Assembly: GCA_001657295.1 (NCBI GenBank)
Contig: LYSW01000023.1
Location: 1-64,000 of the forward strand
Reading direction: 5' to 3'
Source of the DNA: Oceanicaulis sp. BBD 1991-10
GTDB lineage: Bacteria > Pseudomonadota > Alphaproteobacteria > Caulobacterales > Maricaulaceae
Length of the DNA stretch: 64,000 bases
The notes beneath the pieces were generated by a model, which saw only the letters and a program-made list of their open reading frames with translations, made no database searches and was not told where the DNA came from. The position numbers were made by a program, and so were the translations under genes. Shown here in pieces: positions 9,370 through 21,241 of the stretch; the stretch's first letter is position 1, and every line of letters starts with the position of its first letter.

Positions 9370-10092
9370 TCAGGCCGGCGCCTGGTGCGTTGAACGGCGG
9401 CGCCAACCGGCCGCCAGCAGCCAGACCATCAGCACCAATTCGCCAAGCGCGAGGAGCAGCAGCCAGTCCAGAGTCAAAGCCGGGGCGAAATAGCGGCCCA
9501 GAAAGATCACGACATAGGACAGGCCGGCGAGCGCGACCGGGACGGCGATCCAGGCCGGGACATGGGGCGCGCGCCAGATCGCGACGCTCAGGATCACCAG
9601 GTGAAGGCCGAACAAGGCCAGCGCCATGAACTCCATGGAGCTGGAGGCGGCCAGATGGGCCAGCACTTCGGGCTGAAGCGCCGCGTCGCCCAGCTGCTCG
9701 GCCGCCGATGCGTTGGTCGCCAGATCATAGGCTTTCAGGCTCGACCAAAGGCCGACAAACGCCAGCGCCGTGTAGACCAGTCTCGCCCACGCCACGAGTT
9801 GAGACAGCGCCGGCTGGCCGGGGCGCAAAAACCAGTACAGCGCCCAGGCCACCAGAATATCCATCACATAGGTGACGAAGAGCAAAAGCACGCCGATCAG
9901 ATAGGGCGCCCCGTCGGCGCGAAGATTTTCAATGGTCTGGGCGATGTCTCCGGACACCACGCTCTGCGACATGAAGTAGAAATTCGCCGCCGGCGCGGCG
10001 AACACCATGACGAGCAGGCCGAAACCGGCGATCAAAGCGGCGGATTTCAGTGAAAGCCCGCCTTGAGCAGGCGGTGCGGAATGGTCCGTCAT
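9370..10092 (-). CDS. multi-pass membrane protein, DUF4386-like
   Basis: 240 aa with several hydrophobic segments; resembles DUF4386 proteins. Confidence 0.6.
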   Translation of the reverse strand: MTDHSAPPAQGGLSLKSAALIAGFGLLVMVFAAPAANFYFMSQSVVSGDIAQTIENLRADGAPYLIGVLLLFVTYVMDILVAWALYWFLRPGQPALSQLVAWARLVYTALAFVGLWSSLKAYDLATNASAAEQLGDAALQPEVLAHLAASSSMEFMALALFGLHLVILSVAIWRAPHVPAWIAVPVALAGLSYVVIFLGRYFAPALTLDWLLLLALGELVLMVWLLAAGWRRRSTHQAPA

Positions 10093-10248
10093 GCCGGCTG
10101 TCCCTCCATCAAGCCGAAATTCTCACAGCCCGGAGTTCAGCGCTAAGCGACCGGGACGCGGCTGTCACATTAAACGACGGTCACGCTGAGAGAGCCTTAG
10201 GCCGGCGTCCCGGACTCGGCGCAGCGCTAGCCGCTGCATCCCAATTGA

Positions 10249-11679
10249 CTATCGTGTTCCCGAGTTCACCGACGCCGGCTCGCCCAGAAGATCATTGAGA
10301 ACTACGACGCATGGACCTTCATCGTCGTCTAAGATGTATTGAGCACCGTCCTGAGCGATCGACATCCTTTGCGGATGGTTTCGGAGTGCGTCGACCAAAG
10401 TCTCGACCTGCTCCTGAACAGCCACGTGACATCCATCTGGCGTAGGATCGGGGAAAGTCAGCCTATCCATGACAGTGCGGACCAAACCGGCGTTTTCATT
10501 GCGCAACCGCTGAAGATCCTCATCCGCGACGCGGTCTTTGCGGGCCCTCAGGACCCGCTCCGCGCTTGGTACAGCGACTCTGTATGCGCGCCAAATGTCC
10601 CGGTACTCGGCGACGGCGTCGCCTGCTCCAGCAAGCTGGCCTCTCACAAGCACCTCAAGGTCGGGATGATTTCTTTGTAGCTCACGCATGGCTAGCGCGC
10701 GATCTGAATCGTTCTGGGCGTCCACGAAATACCAATAGAGCAACAAGGGCGCGTCACCGACGATCGAGTTCTCGGGGATGTCATTCTCGGTCCCGTCGGC
10801 GTTTTGGTTGAACGCCTCGACAAAGCGCGCGGCGATGTCGCCGACCTCTGGATTGCGCCGGTCGATATAGGACTGAGCTTCCGAGGCTGAAAGCGATTCT
10901 GAAATCGTGTTCTGAATGCCGACCGGCGAGCAGGTTCGGACATAGTCGCGCGACCAAGCCAACGCCGTCATCACGTCCGGCGTGTTCCTGAAATTGTCGC
11001 GCTCCTCCAAGTAAGTGATCTGCTGGGCGCGGATCGTACTGTATAGCCCCGCAGGATCAGGTGTAAGATAGATAAAAGTTTCAAACTGTTGGTGAATATC
11101 CGAGACCGCCAGATCAACTGTCGAGATGACGGTTAGCGACTGGGTGCTCGCTTCGAACAAGCCCATCAGCGTGGACAGCGTCTCGAACGCCACATTGTAG
11201 CTGTTGCGGCTGATTGAGGATGCGAGGCGGGCGGATTGGAGGTTCTCGAAGAATTGCGCGCATAGCGCGTCGGTGATGATGACAGTGTTTTGTGCATATC
11301 GGTCTTTATTGTTTTCCAGCCAGTCCGTCGCCTGTTTCGATGTGACCTGCGATGCCGGCGGCGGCCGGCCGCCCGGCGCCGGTTGCGCATCAATTCGAAA
11401 CTGGTAGTCGATCAAACGCTCACGCATCTCGGCATGAGCTCGCATCATCCTGATCATGTGACACCGATCCAATGCGCGCGCTGGCTCGCGTGAATTCGAC
11501 GTCGTGGGATCGCCGCGCTCCGGGCTCGACAAAACCGCCTGACGCGTCTGCTGGCGACAGTGGATGTCGTACCAATCGTTCGCGCTTGCTCCGATGCCGG
11601 CGCCTCCCATCAAACGCGATTGCAGGCCCGCACAACCTGAAAGCAGCACTAAGGATAAAATGATTAAGACACACCGCAT
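10249..11679 (-). CDS. hypothetical lipoprotein
   Basis: Likely start MRCVLIILSLVLLSGCAGLQ (lipobox LSGC) at 11679; rest unrecognised. Confidence 0.7.
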   Translation of the reverse strand: MRCVLIILSLVLLSGCAGLQSRLMGGAGIGASANDWYDIHCRQQTRQAVLSSPERGDPTTSNSREPARALDRCHMIRMMRAHAEMRERLIDYQFRIDAQPAPGGRPPPASQVTSKQATDWLENNKDRYAQNTVIITDALCAQFFENLQSARLASSISRNSYNVAFETLSTLMGLFEASTQSLTVISTVDLAVSDIHQQFETFIYLTPDPAGLYSTIRAQQITYLEERDNFRNTPDVMTALAWSRDYVRTCSPVGIQNTISESLSASEAQSYIDRRNPEVGDIAARFVEAFNQNADGTENDIPENSIVGDAPLLLYWYFVDAQNDSDRALAMRELQRNHPDLEVLVRGQLAGAGDAVAEYRDIWRAYRVAVPSAERVLRARKDRVADEDLQRLRNENAGLVRTVMDRLTFPDPTPDGCHVAVQEQVETLVDALRNHPQRMSIAQDGAQYILDDDEGPCVVVLNDLLGEPASVNSGTR

Positions 11680-11855
11680 GATCGTCCCCCGAAGCTCAAG
11701 CAGCACACTGTATAAGGTAAATTTAATCGGCCTATGATTGCAAGTCGGCGTCTATAGACCGCTTTCTGGCGCCGACGGTCCGGGCCTTCATCGAAGCTCA
11801 AGACTTCGATGATTTGGAAAAGACGGCCTTGACCAGGGGCTCGAACCGGCCGCGC

Positions 11856-13712
11856 TCAGCGCGTCAAATCGAACACGCTGGCCGATCGCGCCGGGATTAA
11901 GAGGCCGTCGGAAAAGACGGTGATTTCGCCCGTGATCACCTCGCGGACGCCCGCATATCCATCCAGCACCTCCGCGTAGCGGGCGAGATCGAGCGCATGC
12001 GCGGTCTCGCCCTTATTGAGCACCACCAGCACCGTTTCGCCCGCGTAGCGGCGGGCGTAGACGTAAACATTCTGCGCGCCATGCCGGTCCAACGGGGCGA
12101 AGTGGACGAGGTCCCCGTGGTGGACGGGGCCGGCGGTTCTGCGCCAATTGACCAGCGCGCGCAGCCAGGCCTGCATCGCCGCCTCGTCCTCGCTCAATCC
12201 TTCGCCGGTGAAGGCGTTGCGCGCGTCATCCGGCCATCCGCCGGGGAAATCCGTGCGGATTTCGCCATGGTCGCCCGGATTGTCGTTGGTGAATAACAGC
12301 TCGGTCCCATAAAGGATTTGCGGGACCCCGCGCGTGGTCAGCGCCAGGGTCAGCGACATCCGGGTCAGCGCCAGATCCTCGCCCATCTGTGTGTGGATGC
12401 GGTCAAAGTCATGATTATCCGCGAACACCATCAGGCGATGCGGGTCGCCGTAGAGCCGGTCATTGACCATGAATTGGTAAAGCGTGATCAGGCCGGTATT
12501 CCAGCCATCCTCCTCCAGCAAGGCGTCGCGCGAGCGGATCTGCAGCGGGAAATCCATCAGGTCCGGCACGCCCGGCTGCCCCTCCGGCGCGATCGGCGAG
12601 CCGGTCTGCATCGGGGCGATCACCGCCGGGTCATAGGCCCAGGCTTCGCCGACCACGCCGAGATCGGGATATTCCGCCATCACCCGCGCCATATAGCGGT
12701 CCAGGAAGGCCTGGTCTGGAAAGTCATAGGTGTCCAGCCGAACGCCGGACAGTCCCGCCTCTTCAATCCACCAGATCGTATGGTCGATCAGATAGCGCGA
12801 GACCCGGTCGAGCCGCTGATTGAAGTCCGGCATGGTCGGGGCGAACCAGCCGTCGACGAAGTCGCGATGGTCCGTCGCCGCGCGATAAGGGTCGTAGGCG
12901 GTGGTGTGCTGATAGCTCGACTGGAAAAACTCGGAGTCGTTGTTGAACCAGTCCGGGCTCGGCGGATCCTGGAAGAGATAATGGTTCGAGCCGGCATGGT
13001 TGAGGACGATGTCCTTGATCAGCCCGATCCCGCGCGCTGCGGCGGCTTCGCTGAGCGCCAGATAGAGCGCATTATCGCCCAGGCGCGGATCGACCCGGTA
13101 ATGATCCGTGATCGCATAGCCATGATAGCTGTTGCGCGCTTCGGCGTTCTCCAGAACCGGATTGAGCCAGAGCTGGGTGAAGCCCATCTCCGCCACATAA
13201 TCGATCCGGTCGATCAGGCCCTGCAGATCGCCGCCATGGCGCCCGCCCGGATCGGCGCGATTGAGCCCGTCGACATAGCCCTCAACCGTGTCATTGCCGA
13301 GATCGCCGTTCGCAAAGCGGTCAGGATAGGGGAGATAGACCGTGTCGGTGGAATCAAAGCCGTCGCGCTGCGCCGAGCCCGCCGCACGCGCCTTCACCGC
13401 CCAGCCGCGTTCGATCACCGTCCCGTCCGGCGCCGTGAAGCGCAAGACGACCGGTCCCGCCGCCGCGTCCGGCGCGATCTCAAGATCGAGGAAGAGATAG
13501 TTTGGATTATCCGCCGTCTCAGCGCCCAACAGCGCCACGCGCTCATCCTCGATCGCGGGCGCGAGCGCACCTGCCTGCGGACCATAGACGACAAGCTGGA
13601 CCGTGCGGTCCTCAAAGCCGCTCCACCAGTGCGGCGGTTCGATGCGCTCGATTTCCTGCGCGGCGGCGGCGCCGGTGCAAAGCCCCGCCAAGACCGCCAG
13701 CGCCCGGATCAT
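11856..13712 (-). CDS. GH13 alpha-amylase family enzyme with cyclomaltodextrinase-type N-terminal domain
   Basis: Signal MIRALAVLAGLCTGAAAAQEIERIEPPHWWSGFEDRTVQLVVYG...; GH13 motifs DIVLNHAG, GVRLDTYDF, VVGEAWA, FADNHD. Start taken at 13712, 4-bp overlap with eda. Confidence 0.9.
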   Translation of the reverse strand: MIRALAVLAGLCTGAAAAQEIERIEPPHWWSGFEDRTVQLVVYGPQAGALAPAIEDERVALLGAETADNPNYLFLDLEIAPDAAAGPVVLRFTAPDGTVIERGWAVKARAAGSAQRDGFDSTDTVYLPYPDRFANGDLGNDTVEGYVDGLNRADPGGRHGGDLQGLIDRIDYVAEMGFTQLWLNPVLENAEARNSYHGYAITDHYRVDPRLGDNALYLALSEAAAARGIGLIKDIVLNHAGSNHYLFQDPPSPDWFNNDSEFFQSSYQHTTAYDPYRAATDHRDFVDGWFAPTMPDFNQRLDRVSRYLIDHTIWWIEEAGLSGVRLDTYDFPDQAFLDRYMARVMAEYPDLGVVGEAWAYDPAVIAPMQTGSPIAPEGQPGVPDLMDFPLQIRSRDALLEEDGWNTGLITLYQFMVNDRLYGDPHRLMVFADNHDFDRIHTQMGEDLALTRMSLTLALTTRGVPQILYGTELLFTNDNPGDHGEIRTDFPGGWPDDARNAFTGEGLSEDEAAMQAWLRALVNWRRTAGPVHHGDLVHFAPLDRHGAQNVYVYARRYAGETVLVVLNKGETAHALDLARYAEVLDGYAGVREVITGEITVFSDGLLIPARSASVFDLTR

Positions 13713-14344
13713 GACGACGCCTTGAGGCTGGCGGCGAAGGCGGCGTTCCGTGTGATCTGATCCCAGTCGCCCGATTTGACCGCCGCCTTGGGCGCGATCC
13801 AGCTGCCCCCGCAACACACGACATTGTTCAAGGCGAGATAGTCCGCCGCCCGGTCCTTCGCGATTCCCCCGGTCGGGCAAAAGCGCACGGACGGCAGAGG
13901 CCCGGCGAGGGCTTTAAGATAGCCGATCCCGCCGGCTGGTTCGGCCGGGAAGAATTTCAGGACCTGAAAGCCCGCCTGCGTCGCGGCCATCGCCTCGCCG
14001 GCGGTGGCGACGCCGGGCAGGCAGGGCGCGCCGGCGGCCAGCATCGCCGCGCTCAGATCAGGGGTCAGACCGGGGCTGACGAGAAAAGCCGCGCCGGCTC
14101 CGGCGCTGTCTTCGGCCTGTTTGGGCGTGGTGACCGTGCCCATGCCGACGATGAGATCGGGCGCCGCGTCCTGCATCGCCTTCATGGCGTCCAGGGCGAT
14201 CGGCGTGCGCAAGGTCAACTCGATCACTTTGAGCCCGCCGGCGGCCAGCGCCTTGGCGAGCGGGACGGCGTCGCTGATCTCGTCCACGGCCAGCACCGGG
14301 ATGACGGAGGCGGCCTCGATGATCTGATCCAGCGTGGCGGTCAT
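13709..14344 (-). CDS. eda: KDPG aldolase (2-dehydro-3-deoxyphosphogluconate aldolase)
   Basis: IPVLAVDEISDAVPLAKALAAGGLKVIELTLRTPIALDAM...KFFPAEPAGGIGYLKALAGPLPSVRFCPTGGI. Confidence 0.95.
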   Translation of the reverse strand: MTATLDQIIEAASVIPVLAVDEISDAVPLAKALAAGGLKVIELTLRTPIALDAMKAMQDAAPDLIVGMGTVTTPKQAEDSAGAGAAFLVSPGLTPDLSAAMLAAGAPCLPGVATAGEAMAATQAGFQVLKFFPAEPAGGIGYLKALAGPLPSVRFCPTGGIAKDRAADYLALNNVVCCGGSWIAPKAAVKSGDWDQITRNAAFAASLKASS

Positions 14345-14346
14345 GG

Positions 14347-15311
14347 CTAGAGCCCTCCGGCTTCGGCGATGGCGGCCGCGCCCATCAGGGCGGCGGCGTC
14401 GGATCGGATAAGGCGCACCGGGATCGCCTCGACATAGCGGCTCATGGGCCCCCGGCGCACCCGGCGCGCCTCAAACGGGCTCTTGTCCAGGAGCGTATGA
14501 ATTTTCGGCAGGATGCCGCCGGCCAGATAGGTGCCGCCGCGCGCGCCGGTGATCACCGACACGTCTCCGGCATAGGCGCCCAGCGCCCCGCAGAACAACA
14601 TCACCGCCCGGTGCGAGCGCGAGGTCTCGTCCGCGAGCGCGCGCGCGGTGATCTCTTCGGGCCGCACGCCGGGCCAGGTCTCCCCGTCGATGGCGCACAG
14701 CGCGCGGTGGATATTCACCAGGCCCCGGCCGGACAATAGGCGCTCCCAGCTGACATAGCCGTATTCATCCGCGATGAATTTGCCCACGGCGATTTCTTCG
14801 TCCGTGCGCGGGGCGAAGCCGGCATGGCCGCCCTCCGTCGCGATCACGCGCACTTCACCCTTGCACGGCACGAGCAGGCCCAGCCCCAGACCCGTGCCCG
14901 GCCCGAGAACCGAAATCGGCGCGTCCGCCATGGCCTTGGCGTCGTTCAACACGGTCTGGTCTTGGACGGGACATAAGGGCGCGCCGCGCGCCTGGGCGGC
15001 GAAATCATTAGCCGCGATGATGGTCTTAAGCGCCAGTTCGCGCGCCAGCTCGCCGGTCTCGAACCGCCAGGTGGAATTGGTCAGGCGGATTTTGCCCGGC
15101 GCGATGGGGGCGGCCACGGCCAGGCAGCCCGATTGCGGCGCCGGGCCGTCCCAGCTTTGCAGGTAGGCGTGGGCCGCGTCGCGCAAATGCTCAAAATCTT
15201 CATTCCGGAATCGGCGCATATGGTGCAGCGTGAATCCGGCCTTCGCCGTGCCCTCCGCGACAGCGAAGCGCGCATTGGTCCCGCCGATATCGGCGACCAG
15301 ATAGCGGCCGG

Positions 15312-15315
<4 letters not shown>
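14347..15315 (-). CDS. glk: glucokinase
   Basis: [22 protein letters not shown]...[16 protein letters not shown]...EGGHAGFAP, bacterial glucokinase signature. Confidence 0.95.
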
Positions 15316-17174
<1,859 letters not shown>

Positions 17175-17207
17175 AGGTCCAACTCGCTTTGGAGCTTAAG
17201 GAAGGCC

Positions 17208-17951
17208 TCAGGGCCACCAGTAGGATTGCAGGTCGATCTTCTCATCGCGCATCAAAGCGCGCACGGGCATGGCTTCGATGCGGCCCGGGCCGGCCGCCGC
17301 GCCCCAGGCGGCGCGCTTGGCGTCGCCGCTGATCAGGAGCGCGCAGAATTTCGCATCGGTAAGCGCCGCGCGCGTCAGCGTGGCGCGCTCGGTGAACGGA
17401 CCGGTCACATCGGACGGCGTCGCCGAAATCGCAGCCGCCAACGGCCCATCGGACTTGAGCGCGTCCGGCAAGCCCTGCGCGTCCGGGAACCAGGACAGCA
17501 CATGGCCGTCAGAGCCCATGCCCAGCAGGACGGCGTCAAAGGGGCGGGGCGCATGCTCCAGGCGCGCCTCGATCTCGGCGAGACCATCAGACGGCGTCGC
17601 CGCCGCGGTCTTAAGGCCGATGAAATCCGCGGCCGCGGCCGGACCGGTGACCAGATGGGTCTTTAAAAAGGTCTCGTTCGAGCCCGGCAGGCCGGGATCG
17701 ACCCAGCGCTCGTCGGCCAGCACGATGGTGACTTTCGACCAGTCCAGATCGGCGCCGGAGAGCAATTGATAAAGCCGCTTGGGCGTGGAGCCCCCCGACG
17801 CGACAAGACTGGCGCGTCCACGGCGCGCGATCCCTTCGCGAAGGCGCGCTTCAATGCCTGCGGCCAGGGTCGCGGCGGCGGCGTCGCCGTCGCTGAATTC
17901 CTGCATCGCCGTCACCAGGGCGAGGGTGCTGGGATCGCTTCCGTTAGGCAT
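17208..17951 (-). CDS. pgl: 6-phosphogluconolactonase
   Basis: [43 protein letters not shown]...[18 protein letters not shown]; internal start MPNGSDPS at 17951. Confidence 0.9.
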   Translation of the reverse strand: MPNGSDPSTLALVTAMQEFSDGDAAAATLAAGIEARLREGIARRGRASLVASGGSTPKRLYQLLSGADLDWSKVTIVLADERWVDPGLPGSNETFLKTHLVTGPAAAADFIGLKTAAATPSDGLAEIEARLEHAPRPFDAVLLGMGSDGHVLSWFPDAQGLPDALKSDGPLAAAISATPSDVTGPFTERATLTRAALTDAKFCALLISGDAKRAAWGAAAGPGRIEAMPVRALMRDEKIDLQSYWWP

Positions 17952-19410
17952 CAAACCACTCCCGCTCATCGCGTCCGAGCAAAGTCGTCGCCCGCTCCGG
18001 CCCGTCAGTGCCGGCCGCGTAGAAATGCAAGGGACACGCGCCGTCGCGCCAGGCCTGAACCACGGCGTCGGTCCAGCGCCAGGCGGCCTCGACTTCATCG
18101 CGGCGCATGAATAGGCCCAGATTGCCGCGCACCACCGCCATCAGCAGGCGCTCATAGGCGTCGGGATAATTCTTATCGAACGTCTCCGCATAGGAGAGGT
18201 TGAGCGGCACATAGCGCAGCCGCACGCCGCCGGGACCGGGGTCTTTGGTCATCATCATCAGCTTGACGCCTTCATCCGGCTGCAAACGGATGATCAGCCG
18301 GTTGGGCTGCATGATGCCGGAATCAGCATTGATGATGTCGTGGGGCACCGGCTTGAACTGGATGATGATCTCGCTGCGCCGCCGGCGCATGCGCTTGCCG
18401 GTGCGCAGATAGAAGGGCACGCCGGCCCAGCGCCAGTTTTCAATCTCGGCGCGGATCGCCACGAAGGTTTCCGTGTCGGTGTCCGCCCCGACCTCATCGG
18501 CATAGGCGGGCGCCTCCTTGCCGCCGCTGACGCCGGCCTCATACTGGCCACGCACAATGGCGGAACCGGCCTGCTCGGCGGTCATGATGCGCAGGGCGCG
18601 GAGCACTTTGAGCTTCTCGGCGCGCACCTCGTCGGCTTCCAGGCTGGCCGGCGGCTCCATGGCGACCAGGCAAAGCAGCTGCAGGATATGATTCTGGACC
18701 ATGTCGCGCAGTGCGCCGGCGCGGTCGTAATAGCCCGCGCGCGAGCCTGCGCCGAGCGATTCGGCGACCGTGATCTGGACATGATCGATGGCGATGGCGT
18801 TCCAGACCGGCTCCAGCAACATATTCGCGAAGCGCAGGATCAGGAGATTCTGGACCGTCTCCTTGCCTAGATAATGGTCGATCCGGAAGATCGCGTCCTC
18901 AGGGAAAATCTCCCCGACCGCCGCATTGATCAGGCGAGCGGAATGAAAGTCATGGCCGATGGGCTTTTCCAGAATGACGCGCGCGCGCGCCGTGTTGAGG
19001 CCGTGCTTGCCGATCGACTCGCAGGTCTTGCCGTAAATCGACGGCGGCAGCGCCAGGTAGAAAATGCGGAGCTTGTCGGGGCATTCGTCCAGCTGCAGCT
19101 TGAGCGCGTCCCAGCCCGGCCCGGCGCCGTCGGCCTCGACGCCGATATACTGGACGTGCTGGATGAACTCAGTCCAGCGCGCCTTGCGCGCGGCGCTCGC
19201 ACTGTCGGCCAGAGCAAACTCGGCGGCGAGCTTTGAGAAAGCCTCGTCGCTCAGCGCATCGCGCGCGACGGCGATGATCCGCGAGCTGCCGGGAATCTGG
19301 CCGTCGCACCAGCGATGGAACAGCGCCGGCAGCAATTTGCGCCGGGCGAGATCGCCGGTGGCGCCGAAGACCACGATGTCGAACGGTTCGACGGGGACGA
19401 GTTCAGCCAT
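17944..19410 (-). CDS. zwf: glucose-6-phosphate 1-dehydrogenase
   Basis: FGATGDLARRKLLPALFHR, RIDHYLGKETVQNLLILRFANMLLEPVWN. Confidence 0.97.
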   Translation of the reverse strand: MAELVPVEPFDIVVFGATGDLARRKLLPALFHRWCDGQIPGSSRIIAVARDALSDEAFSKLAAEFALADSASAARKARWTEFIQHVQYIGVEADGAGPGWDALKLQLDECPDKLRIFYLALPPSIYGKTCESIGKHGLNTARARVILEKPIGHDFHSARLINAAVGEIFPEDAIFRIDHYLGKETVQNLLILRFANMLLEPVWNAIAIDHVQITVAESLGAGSRAGYYDRAGALRDMVQNHILQLLCLVAMEPPASLEADEVRAEKLKVLRALRIMTAEQAGSAIVRGQYEAGVSGGKEAPAYADEVGADTDTETFVAIRAEIENWRWAGVPFYLRTGKRMRRRRSEIIIQFKPVPHDIINADSGIMQPNRLIIRLQPDEGVKLMMMTKDPGPGGVRLRYVPLNLSYAETFDKNYPDAYERLLMAVVRGNLGLFMRRDEVEAAWRWTDAVVQAWRDGACPLHFYAAGTDGPERATTLLGRDEREWFDA

Positions 19411-19500
19411 GATTCCTCCCGGTCACTCGGACGCCGGCCCGCGCCCTCATGCACGCGATGACAACGATGTCATAAACCGACTTGCGCCGAAAGCCCCTTG

Positions 19501-21147
19501 TCACCAGAAGACTCCGTAAATCGCGATCAGAATGGCGATGATGGCCAGGCCAGCCAGGTTGAAGACCGGCTCGGTGACGAAACGGACGCCCGCCAGCTGC
19601 ACGGGGCGGTCTTCGCGCGGCGGCGCGGTGATCAAAGACACGGCGACGCCGATCACCAGACAGGCCATGAAGACGATCCAGATGCGCACGACGAAGGGCA
19701 TGGCCAGGCTCTCAAGTCCCAGACCAGCGAGCAGTCCGCCGCCGGCGCCGCCCAGCGCGGACGGGTTCGCCAAGAGCCAGAAGAGGAAGGAGAGGCTCAC
19801 CGAGCTGATCAGCAGCGCAAAGGCCCCCGGCGTATTGGTGCGCCGCCAGAAAAAGCCCAGAAGGAAGACCGCCACCACGCCCGGAGCGATGAAGCCGGTA
19901 TATTCCTGAATCGTCTGAAACGCGCTCTCGAACCCGCCGAGGAAAGGCTGGGCCAGCACAAGCGCGATCACCATGGCGGTCAGCGCGGTGATCCGGCCGA
20001 CGGTCACATAGTGGCCGGTCTTCCCGTCGGGCTTGAAGGATTTGTAGATATCCATCGTGAAGATGGTCGAGATCGAATTCACCATCGAAGCCAGCGACGA
20101 CACGATCGCGGCGACCAGGGCTGCGAACACCAGGCCTCGAAGACCGGCGGGCACCAAAGTCATCAAAACGCCATAGGTGCTGTCCGGTCGCTCATTGAGC
20201 AGCGCCGCATCCAGCATGCCGTTTTGCGCCAGGTGCAATGCGGCGATGCCCGGGATCACGACGATTAAGGGGATCAGCAGCTTCAGCGCGGCGGCGAAGG
20301 CCAGACCCTTCTGGGCTTCGGCGAGATCCTTGGAGCCCAGCGCGCGCTGGATGATGTATTGATTAAAGCCCCAATAGGAGAAGTGGAGCACCCACAATCC
20401 GCCCAACAATGTCCAGATGCCGGGCAGATCGCCGTAATTGGGATGATCCGGCGCCAGGATCATTTCAAAATGACCCGGCATCTCGCCCATCAGCGTGGAC
20501 AGGCCCGCGACCGGGCCTGCGCCCGCGCCGACCAGCGCCAGCGCGATCCAGGTGATGACGACGCCGCCGATGATCAGGATGACGACCTGGATGATGTCGG
20601 TGAGCGCCACCGCTTTCAGCCCGCCATAGATGGAATAAAGGATCGCGAAGGCCGCCAGCGCCGCCATCGCCGGCCAGACGGCCAAACCCGTCACCGCGCT
20701 GATCGCCAGACCGCCCAGCCACAACACCGCAGTGAGATTCACCGCCGTGTAAAGCGCGATCCAGAACACCGCCATGATGGATTTGACCCCGCCGCCGAAA
20801 CGCTGGTCGAGGAATTGCGGCATGGTGTAGATGCCGCGCTCCAGGAAAATCGGCAGGAAATATTTCGCCACGACCAGCAGCACGATGGCCGCCTGCCACT
20901 CATAGGCCGCGATCGCGAGCCCGACGACATATCCCTGGCCGGACTGGCCGATGATCTGCTCGGCCGAGATGTTCGCCGCGATCAATGAGGCGCCGACCGC
21001 CCACCAGGGCAGAGCCTTGCCGGCCAGGAAGTAATCTTCGGCGTCCTTGATGTGGCCGGGCTTTTCCCGGGACACGATATTGGCGATCGCGAACAGCGCG
21101 ATCGCATATCCGAACACAATGATGAGATCGATGGTTTCAAGCGTCAT
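19501..21147 (-). CDS. sodium/solute symporter (SSS family, SGLT-like sugar transporter)
   Basis: Multi-TM; DYFLAGKALPWWAVGASLIAANISAEQIIGQSGQGYVVGLAIAAYEWQAA typical of SGLT-like members. Confidence 0.9.
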   Translation of the reverse strand: MTLETIDLIIVFGYAIALFAIANIVSREKPGHIKDAEDYFLAGKALPWWAVGASLIAANISAEQIIGQSGQGYVVGLAIAAYEWQAAIVLLVVAKYFLPIFLERGIYTMPQFLDQRFGGGVKSIMAVFWIALYTAVNLTAVLWLGGLAISAVTGLAVWPAMAALAAFAILYSIYGGLKAVALTDIIQVVILIIGGVVITWIALALVGAGAGPVAGLSTLMGEMPGHFEMILAPDHPNYGDLPGIWTLLGGLWVLHFSYWGFNQYIIQRALGSKDLAEAQKGLAFAAALKLLIPLIVVIPGIAALHLAQNGMLDAALLNERPDSTYGVLMTLVPAGLRGLVFAALVAAIVSSLASMVNSISTIFTMDIYKSFKPDGKTGHYVTVGRITALTAMVIALVLAQPFLGGFESAFQTIQEYTGFIAPGVVAVFLLGFFWRRTNTPGAFALLISSVSLSFLFWLLANPSALGGAGGGLLAGLGLESLAMPFVVRIWIVFMACLVIGVAVSLITAPPREDRPVQLAGVRFVTEPVFNLAGLAIIAILIAIYGVFW

Positions 21148-21241
21148 TGGGTCAAACTCCCCGACGCCGGCGGTTATCTATTCTGTGGTGTGATCCGCCG
21201 GTCGCCTCCCCCTAAAAACTAAAGTGTCCGGCCGCGCCGCC

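Noticed and set aside
12318-13760. 480-aa plus-strand ORF
   Set aside because: Antisense to the GH13/cyclomaltodextrinase gene; shadow ORF.
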